Source: Dryocosmus kuriphilus
Taxonomy: Eukaryota; Arthropoda; Insecta; Hymenoptera; Cynipidae
Direction of reading: 5' to 3'
DNA: 64,000 bases
Assembly: GCA_038277395.1 (NCBI GenBank)
Contig: CM076189.1
Coordinates: forward strand, 208,050,011-208,114,010
The notes below the pieces were generated by a model, which did not search any database, was not told the origin of the DNA, and was given only the letters and a program-made list of their open reading frames with translations. Position 1 is the first letter of the stretch. Each line of letters begins with the position of its first letter. The translations under genes and the position numbers were made by a program. Below, one piece after another: positions 56,560 to 64,000 of this stretch.

Positions 56560-58638
56560 CAGTGATGGGTAAATTACTTTTTAAAAGGAACTAGTTACCG
56601 TTACCGTTACATCACGAAAAAAAGTAACTAGTTACTGATATCGTTACCTTTTTAAAATATAACTTTTTCTCAGTTACTTTTTCAAAAATAAGTAACTATC
56701 GTTACTTTTTTCGTTACTTCTATATTTTATAAATATTAGAAACATATAGTAAGGAAAATAATAATTAACGTTTATTTTTACCTGTGAAAAGTACTGTAAC
56801 ATTGCAAATGCAGTTAATTGTTTTATATTTCATTGGAATCCTTTGGCTCTGTACAATTATGATCTTTAGATTATGTTGAAAAAATATATCTAAACGAATT
56901 TTTTTTTTAATTTACAAAAGGCCTAAATTTGAACCAAAATTATAATAACAAAATCTCGTCAGATTCTTACAAGAGGCAGATGTATTTATTAGAAAGAATG
57001 TGATAACAATGAAAACTCAAAGAGTATTTTCGTTTAGATATATTTTTTCAGCATAGTCTAAAGAATATAATTTTACAGAGCCAAAAGATTCCGATGAAAT
57101 ATAAAGAAATTGCCTGATTTAAAATTCTTTTCCCCATGTTAAGGAGGAACATGCGCCACTCTTGAATCATGTGAGCATTTGTGAAAAAGTTCATAAAGAG
57201 ATTGATATACAATACACAAATAGTATTAAAAAATTCGATAGTTTAATATAAGTCAAATTTGCACAAAATTTGACAAATAAACTCTAAAATAATTAAATAA
57301 TTTACAAAACAAAATTTAAAAAGGTTATGATACTAATTATTATAAAAGACTGCTATCAATACTATTTAATACATAAATTGTTGTTTTGATATAGATTGTG
57401 CTTCTTAATAATATTTATGTTTCTTGCCTGAAAATATAATATTATAATTTATTTTATAAATTGTAAAATTAGAAAGAAATGCGAAGAAACGTGACAAGGT
57501 TGTGGAAGTCGGCATCTTGAATTCGTAGTAGGTAGCTGCTGTGGTATTTGAAATAGCGTGACTTCATTGGCAGCCTTGTTCAGAGCGTCTGCTATATCGT
57601 CTACCACAAAGGAACTGCAAGATGCAGCGCTGCCGCGTTTCATTAGTTTTCTCGGGGTTTTTTGTTGACAGCTGGTTTATTCAGCTTCAAAGTTAATTTA
57701 TAAATAAATAAAGCCGGTAAGACTCCAATTTTTTATTTTTGCCGACACAAAGAAGGTTCATTCTTCAATGTAATCAGTTTTTTGAGTATTAATCTTGATT
57801 TTCGAAGAGAAATCTCCAGTTTATGTGATTCTCCTAGGTTAGTTCCATAGGACACAATGTTAATGTAAAAGCTTATATTTTCTGTTCCACGTGGTAAAAA
57901 TTCTAATATTTTTCAAAATGACGCGGAATTAATATAACTTCAACATACTTCAAAGGCATTAAAAAATCTTGGATTTTACACGGCTCATGTTCCTCCTTAA
58001 TTGCCTGAGAAACTTTGAGCGCTTTTGGTCAAATGTTTATATTAGCCGATTTCGCTCAAATGTAGAGATCATTTTTTTGGTTATTTCAACAAAATAGAGG
58101 GGTGAGACCAAAGAAATTCGAAAAAAAATCGACCAAGAGTAAATAAGGATCTCTCTAGTGTACAGTCATTGTCATATATGCCTTAACATTTGTCAATAGG
58201 ATTTTATATTGAAATGCGTGCAAAATTCTAGTGACAAATATTAAGGCATATATGACGATGACTGTACATAAAACCAAAATATATACCTCCTCTAGCCTAT
58301 CTTATCGTCTGCTGATTCTGTTTATCGCCAATCAGTTTTTCAAACGCCTGTCAGCGATTGGTTGCTGAAAGTGCCGCCACCATTCGAATAGTCGAAATGA
58401 ACAAATCGTTGCAGAAGCAATAAACTATATTGATTGTTGCAATACATAAATTATGTACTATATTTCAAATGTAACGAGAAAAGTAACGATTTTTATCGTT
58501 ACCGTTACTGAAAAAAATGTAACTAATTACCAATTCGTTACCTATTAATAAAAGTAACTTCCTTACTATCATCGTTACCAAGAAAAAGTAACTAATTAAA
58601 GTAACTAGTTACTTTTAACTAGTTACTTCCAATTACTG
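56560..58638. mobile_element. Non-autonomous hAT element, 2079 bp
   Basis: An 8-bp direct repeat attataat flanks it exactly (56552-56559, 58639-58646). The ends are cagtgatgggtaa and, on the complement, cagtaattggaagtaa. Both ends are built of many ttactttt, gttac and agttactt motifs in opposite orientation. Inside are an inverted repeat (about 56820-56930 against 56995-57120), a TA-flanked MITE (58163-58264) and AT-rich filler. No transposase is encoded. Confidence 0.88.
58163..58264. mobile_element. 102-bp MITE with TA target
   Basis: cagtcattgtcatatatgcc at the left and its near-complement at the right, arms of about 35 bp, flanked by TA (58161-58162, 58265-58266). CAGT ends and TA targets are typical of Tc1/mariner/pogo mobilisation. 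Confidence 0.88.
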
Positions 58639-58699
58639 ATTATAATATCGCATATACATTTTATTATGATGATTCTATCTATTTCGGCAAGGTTTTCCC

Positions 58700-59533
58700 C
58701 ACGAAGGAATAGTAAGGAGATCGAACTTGCTTTTCGGAAATGTCAACAGAAACTGCTCCTAAACGCCAGCCTTGCTTCGTGGAATGAATGTTCGATTGGT
58801 CACGCATGCGCAGTACATATCTCTCTGTCTTCTTTTCTCTCGTGAAATGTGCGAGTGAGTGAGTGGTCCGAGGTGCAGAGGCGTCAGATTTTTAAAAGTG
58901 AGGTTATAATTTATAAAGAGTCGAGAAATGGTTTATTGCCTTTTCTATTTTCTTATAAAAATACAAATATAGCGCTCAAAACTTTCGTAGTAAGTATATA
59001 CACACAGCAATTTCATGAAAAATAATTGATTTTCAAAGATATTTTCAATTCCTTACAAAATATACAGAATATACTTAAATATAATACATATATTCTGACA
59101 CTATAATATTGACACATAATAAATTTTCATATTAGCATGTACAAAAGGAAGATTTTCATACCGTATTGGGTGTGAATAATGTTAGGCCTTTGGACTTTTT
59201 GTTTCTGTACGCTGTATCACAATATGGCACACAGCACGTCATTATCTTATTGCACTTAATTTATTTCGATAAATAAAACTCTGCATAAAACCGCTACAAT
59301 AATATAACCTATAATCAGACTTTCAAATTTAAAAAAACAGATACTTGGACCGCTCGGACCTTTCACTCGCACACTTCACGAGAGAAAAAAAGACAGAGAG
59401 ATATGTACTGCGCATGCGTGACCAATCGAACATTAATTCCACGAAGCAAGGCTGGCGTTTAGGAGCAGTTTCTGTTGACATTTCTGAACGCTTCCCAACG
59501 CATTGTTCGAACTCCTTACTATTCCTTCGTGGT
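58700..59533. repeat. Inverted repeat pair, arms of about 180 bp
   Basis: Arms 58700-58875 and 59345-59533. Shared on opposite strands: acgaaggaatagtaaggag, ctcctaaacgccagccttgc, ggtcacgcatgcgcagtac and ttttctctcgtgaa. The 470-bp spacer is AT-rich. Probably the ends of another non-autonomous element. Boundaries and target site are unclear. Confidence 0.8.
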
Positions 59534-59713
59534 TTTCCCTTGTCTTCGTCGTTAACAATATTCGAACGCTCAAGGTTACATTTGTTATGACGCGTAGCCT
59601 TGGAAAGCTTACTCGCACGTTCGCTCGATACCATATTAATTTTGCAAATAGCAATTTTGTTGACTAAACTGTTTCAAATGATATCCAATCGTTATCTGTT
59701 CATTACAGCTACT

Positions 59714-60282
59714 TAGCGGTTCAAAACATCCCAATCAGTGGTCATGCTGATGCAAAGAGTAACTTCAATTGTTTTTTGCGACTCAGAGCCGAGTACTCTC
59801 ATCAGAACTACGAAAGTGGCTAGACAGGGATACCTACACGTGGCTTTCTAAGGACATTCAAATTGAGATACTTAAAGTTTTGAGTCATAAAGTTTTGAGT
59901 TCACTGATCGAAGAAATAAAGGGAGCAAAGTATTATTCTTTGATTGGTGATGAAACTCGCGATGCGGCATCTAAAGAACAGTTTAGTTTTTGTTTCAGGT
60001 AGTTTATTCACTGAATATAATAACTATTATCCGAAAAAATTATTATCAAGTCCTTTTTGACACAACATTACTGAATTTGATTTTATTCTGATTCGATAAA
60101 GAGACTTTAGGCATTATGATGTTCATAAAATTCAATATTGCACAACATTCTATAATACTTTCAAACAATTTTAATATTAATTATAAATATTATTTAATTT
60201 TAGATTTGTGAATAATTCATTTGACATTGACGAACTATTTCTCAGATTTTATGTCACTGCTTGCACAACAGGAAAAGCATGA
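59714..60282 (+). pseudogene. hAT (ZMYM1-type) transposase, continuation
   Basis: The frame YLAVQNIPISGHADAKSNFN is followed by a shift, then KWLDRDTYTWLSKDIQIEIL, LIGDETRDAASKEQFSF and, after a GT-AG intron at 59999-60203, FVNNSFDIDELFLRFYV up to a stop at 60280-60282. LIGDETRD is the block around the first catalytic Asp of hAT enzymes. The remaining catalytic region and the C-terminal dimerisation domain are absent. The retained intron shows that it was a spliced gene. Confidence 0.82.
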
Positions 60283-60947
60283 ATGTTGATTTGAATGAGT
60301 AAATGAGATAGTGGATGAATTTATAAAACGTTGCGAAATTAGACGAAAAACATTTGCATTATTATAACGCGAATTTTTTTACTTTCCTACAATAAATTGT
60401 AATCACGATTGAAAACTGTTTATTACTAAGTAAACGGTCACTAGGAGTAAATAAAGTAAGTTAAACACGAATTGACTCAAGCTTTCGATCACAACTTGGG
60501 TCCTCTTTAAGTGATATAAATGTTCTTATTTGAACATTTATATCTCCGAATATTTATTCTTATTCGAATAAGAACATTCATAATACACGTATGATTGCAC
60601 ATTTTTTCATAATACTTATCAATAATTACTCCTCGGCAACATCCCCTCCCCTACCCCTTTTGGTGAAATTTCGCTTGGAAAACTTACGAGATTTGTGCCT
60701 CCCCAATAATTTTTAGAAGTCTTCGCCCCTGACCGTTGTATATTTTAAATGGCTATCAGCAGAGCCAACTTTCATGCATGAAAAACAAATTAAAATTTTA
60801 TCTAATTGTGTGATCCTCATAAAAATTAGATTCTAAAATGGAAACTTACCTCGCACATAAGCGGAAGAGATCGTCGACGGTGTCAGGATGATTTTTTAGC
60901 CCGTCTGCCTCTTGAAGTATCGTGAAAATGGCGGTGCAATGAATATA
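60283..60947. other. Spacer, nothing recognised
   Basis: AT-rich. A short mirror-like segment around 60530-60580 repeats gaacatttatatc/gaataagaacattc motifs. Confidence 0.4.
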
Positions 60948-61565
60948 TACAGGGTGTCTAAAAAGTCCCGGGACGGTTGGATATTTCCTCAGGTAAAACA
61001 TTTTTCAAAAAAGTGAAGGTTATTCCTGAAGTAAATTTCAACGAGGAATTCAATGGTGACCTTAATTTTGACCTTGAAGTTGACCTTCATGGCTTTTTGA
61101 AGGTCAACTTTGTTTTTTAAAATTGAAACCCCCTTTTTTTACATCTGCAATCGATAGAGCGGAAAATTCTACGTTCAGGTACGTACCCAAGTCATAGGTC
61201 AATTGTAACGTTCAAGGTCAGTTAGAGGTTATTTGAAATTAACCAAGTTTTCCAAGAGGTCAGTGCAATTCCTGAAGTAAATTTCAACGAGAAATTCATT
61301 TATGAGCTCTGTATTGATTTTGGTTACAGCGTTTTGAATATTGTAAAATCATAAGGAAATTTTTCATTAAAAGTTCCAGGTGTTCTGGTGAAAGTTCTGT
61401 TCCTCCCCAAAGAGTTATACAGTCCTATTCCGTTTTTCGATACCTAAGTCAATACGTGAGGCGATACCATAAGTCCTATACCGTTTTTCCATACGAATAT
61501 TACGAATCGAAACTAAATTTACGTATTACGAGTACATACTTACTATCTTTCGCTAAAAGATTATT

Positions 61566-62654
61566 ATGGCGCAAGCTAAACTTTCGGAACGAGAGAGGGT
61601 ATCTGTATTAATGATGCGTGGTTAGGGAGATCGAGTTCGATCTTATGATCAAGTTCGTTTGCTTTTTAATCGCACTTTTCGTAATGGAGAAGGGTTAAAT
61701 CCTGTCTCAAAATCAACAATTGAAAGAACTGTAGGGCGCTTTATGAATCATGGATCTATCAAGGACCTTCAGAGAACTGGTCGGCCAAAATCTGCAGGAT
61801 CTGAGGAGATGCAGATGGACATAGCCCAAACATTTGTTGAAAACCCACACCTTAGTTTACGTCGAGCTAGTGATGAGCGTGATGTTGCTCCTGAGACAGT
61901 GCGAAATATTTTAAAAAGCATTAATTTCCATCCTTACAAAGTTCATCTGGTACAAGAGCTCAATGAAGACGATCCTGATCGTCGGGTTGAATTTTGTGAA
62001 ATTATGATGGAGAGAATTGATAGAGATCCTCTTTTCTTGTACAATACAGTATTTTCAGACGAAGCTACTTTCACTTTAAAAGGTGAAGTTAACAGGCAAA
62101 ATTGTGGATATTGTTCCGACACAAATCCTGATTGGATGTTGGAGAGTCACACACAATATCCACAAAAGATTAATGTTTGGGCCGGTATCTTGAATGATAC
62201 ATTGATAGGCCCTTTCTTCATCGATGGTAATCTCAATGCCCGTGCATATGAAGAGCTTCTCGGAAACCAAATTGTACCAAGAATAAGGGAGATTACAGGC
62301 GACAATTTTCAAAATATTTGGTTCCAGCAGGACGGAGCAGCGGCTCATTACGGTAAGGAGGTTCGAGCATATTTGGATACTCAGTTCCCTCAAAGGTGGA
62401 TTGGAAGAAGGGGTGAAATCGAGTGGCCAGCTAGATCTCCTGATCTGACGCCTCTCGACTATTTTCTTTCGGGTTCTTTAAAGAGCAAAGTATACTCAAC
62501 GCAACCCGAAAGCTTAGACGAATTGCAGAATCGGATTCTGCAACAGGCTACTTTCATTGATAGGGATATGATTCGTAATGCTGTAACTCATTTTTACAAT
62601 CGCATAGATTTTTGTCAAGAAGCTCAAGGTTTTCAGTTCGAACATCTTCACTGA
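61566..62654 (+). pseudogene. DD41D (rosa-like) transposase with one nonsense codon
   Basis: MAQAKLSERERVSVLMMRG is followed by TAG at codon 20 (61623-61625), then an open frame of over 340 codons to the stop at 62652. Downstream, the N-terminal region has STIERTVGRFMNHGSI and QRTGRPKSAG (helix-turn-helix and GRPR-like hook). The catalytic part has FSDEATF (D165), WFQQDGAAAHYG (D256) and ARSPDLTPLDYF (D298). The last two Asp have 41 residues between them, hence DD41D. All three acids are present. The TAG may be a one-base change from TGG (Trp). Translation could restart downstream, but only by losing the N-terminal residues. Confidence 0.92.
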
Positions 62655-62656
62655 AG

Positions 62657-62866
62657 CGTGAGAGGCAAGGGGACTCACGCTAATCAAGCACCCCAAAACG
62701 TGAGAGGCAAGGGGACTCACGCTAATCAAGCACCCAGAAACGTGAGAGGCAAGGGGACTCTCGCTAATCAAGCACCCCGAAACGTGAGAGGCAAGGGGAC
62801 TCACGCTAATCAAGCACCCAGAAACGTGAGAGGCAAGGGGACTCTCGCTAATCAAGCACCCCAAAG
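62657..62866 (+). repeat. 42-bp minisatellite, five copies
   Basis: Units cgtgagaggcaaggggactc + acgctaatcaagcacccaga, with ctcacg or ctctcg alternating. Each unit has an internal inverted motif (cgtgag/ctcacg). It begins three bases after the transposase stop and lies inside the element. In one frame it encodes a 14-residue repeat (RGKGTHANQAPRNV), which is not linked to the transposase. Confidence 0.95.
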
Positions 62867-63801
62867 GGAACAGAATTTACTACGTCCACGTCATTGTTCC
62901 TGGGTAAAGCTAAACGTAAACGTAAACTGCTTGGAAAAAACCTTTAAAAAACCGTCAAGATCATCACCAAGATCAATACAGAGCTCACCAATGAATTTCT
63001 CGTTGAAATTTACTCCAGGAATTACACTGACCTCTTGGAAAACTTTGTTAATTTCAAATAACCTCTAACTGACCTTGAACGTTACAATTGACCTATGACT
63101 TGGGTACGTACCTGAACGTAGAATTTTCCGCTCTATCGATTGCAGATGTAAAAAAAGGGGGTTTTCATTTAAAAAAACAAAGTTGACCTTCAAAAAGGCA
63201 TGAAAGTCAACTTCAAGGTCAAAGTGAAGGTCACCATTGAATTCCTCGTTGAAATTTACTTCAGGAATTGCACTGACCTCTTGGAAAACTTGGTTAATTT
63301 CAATAACCTCTAACTGACCTTGAACGTTACAATTGACCTATGACTTGGGTACGTACCTGAACGTAGAATTTTCCGCTCTATCGATTGCAGATGTAAAAAA
63401 AGGGGGTTTCCATTTTAAAAAACAAAGTTGACCTTCAAAAAGCCATGAAGGTCAACTTCAAGGTCAAAATGAAGGTCACCATTGAATTCCTCGTTGAAAT
63501 TTACTTCAGAAATGACCTTAACTTTTTTGAGAAATATTTTACCTGAAGAAATATCCAACCGTCCCGGGACTTTTTAGACACCGTGTATATGCCTCTACAT
63601 ACGTATACCCAAGAGTCCCGCGACACTGCGTCAATAGCCCTTTTCATTTAAGAAAACGATACTGCGCAATCGCGAAAAATATGTAGCATTTCCGGGGAGT
63701 TTCGAGCTACTTTTGCCATGAAATGTATGTATGAATAGTAAATATTCTTTAAAAAAAATATTTAGACCAACTGGAATATAAAAAACTTTCTACCAAAAAA
63801 A

Positions 63802-63960
63802 ATGTCTGATTTGTCAGGAGAAAATCCACTGAAAAGGAAAAAGATTGGTACGGACAAGAAGTATTGTTTTGGAAATTGTAAAAGTGATACCCGTCGCATG
63901 TCGTACTTAGAGTGTAATTACTATTTTATTTCATTTCCAAAATCGCGTTTAGTATTTTGA
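63802..63960 (+). pseudogene. THAP-like N-terminus, gene runs toward the window end
   Basis: ATG 63802 opens a frame of 52 residues: a basic start (KRKKIGTDKKYCFGNCKSDT) and then an aromatic block YYFISFPKS. The CxxxC near residue 23, basic spacer and FxFP block are the first half of a THAP zinc finger. A stop follows at 63958-63960. The rest, if any, lies beyond 64000 or is broken by a frameshift. It could be another P-like transposon or a host gene's first exon. Confidence 0.5.
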
Positions 63961-64000
63961 AAGGGTAACATTGTTAAAGAATCATTGAAAATCCATATTA

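Larger units (their letters stand above)
55827..59713. mobile_element. Insertion of about 3.9 kb splitting the hAT transposase
   Basis: The insert begins with TG and ends with CA, and the 5-mer gctac stands on both sides (55822-55826 and 59714-59718). The two ends are weak inverted relatives (tgtaaagtagagacaatag against tgtaatgaacagataacg on the complement). It contains a 2.1-kb hAT element (56560-58638) and an inverted repeat pair (58700-59533). No gene of its own was recognised, so its class is open: LTR-like ends without a visible LTR pair. Confidence 0.5.
60950..63585 (+). mobile_element. DD41D mariner-related element with long terminal inverted repeats
   Basis: 2636 bp, flanked by TA (60948-60949, 63586-63587). 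Ends: cagggtgtctaaaaagtccc and the complement of cacggtgtctaaaaagtccc. The inverted repeats extend about 380 bp and contain gaccttgaagttgacctt, agcggaaaattctacgttca and gtacgtacccaagtcatagg. The right repeat has a tandem duplication of about 251 bp (63089 and 63340 mark the same point). A diverged fragment of the repeat lies at 39700-39815. The transposase needs only one codon to be open. Confidence 0.95.

Noticed and set aside
59999..60203. Sequence between the two halves of the second hAT fragment as an insertion
   Set aside because: It has perfect GT-AG ends and joins the reading frame exactly, so it is better explained as an intron.
62657..62866. CRISPR-like array
   Set aside because: Units are contiguous without unique spacers. 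The organism is an animal. It is a minisatellite.

Overview
This is nuclear DNA of an animal, almost certainly an insect. The genes have GT-AG introns and the background is AT-rich. The transposons are families common in insects: mariner, Tc1, a DD41D mariner relative, P-element/THAP9-like, hAT and Jockey-like LINE. Hymenoptera would fit, but the sequence alone does not prove an order.

Only four host genes can be supported. (1) 21204-28597 (+) encodes the DEAH-box splicing helicase DHX8/Prp22 in nine exons. (2) 29040-30868 (+) encodes the nucleolar protein NOL12/Rrp17 in three exons. (3) 34562-36233 (-) encodes the endonuclease III-like DNA glycosylase NTHL1 in two exons. (4) 39477-43098 (+) is a two-exon gene of unknown function with a THAP-like N-terminus. 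The first three are basic RNA or DNA maintenance genes lying side by side. DHX8 and NTHL1 each read correctly only if one-base differences in short homopolymers are allowed for (exons 1 and 7 of DHX8, exon 1 of NTHL1), which looks more like consensus error than gene decay.

Nearly everything else is mobile DNA, much of it nested. 1-1100 holds a deleted pogo/jerky-like relic. 1701-4710 is a 5'-truncated Jockey-like LINE with a 12-bp target duplication. 4957-9384 is a repetitive DNA-transposon-like family, hit by a small retroelement insertion (with a hammerhead-ribozyme-like core on the minus strand) and by an internally deleted mariner. 10231-11552 is a mariner with a complete transposase frame. 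11555-14728 is a run of inverted repeats, tRNA-derived SINEs and MITEs. 14991-18390 is a decayed P-element/THAP9-like gene. 19126-20843 holds two foldback MITEs just upstream of DHX8. The introns of DHX8, NOL12, NTHL1 and the THAP-like gene also carry repeats.

Downstream of the THAP-like gene lies a 4.18-kb foldback element (43690-47871). Its arms are almost identical and over 1 kb long, its core is a two-type array of about 180-bp monomers, and about 100 bp of the host 3' flank occurs on both sides of it. 49956-54615 is a Tc1-like element split by about 3 kb containing a minisatellite and a large palindrome, with a further MITE nested in its N-terminal half. 55283-60282 is a hAT (ZMYM1-type) transposase gene cut in two by about 3.9 kb that itself contains a 2.1-kb non-autonomous hAT element. 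60950-63585 is an almost complete DD41D mariner relative with one nonsense codon and a 42-bp minisatellite. The window ends in the first exon of another THAP-like gene.
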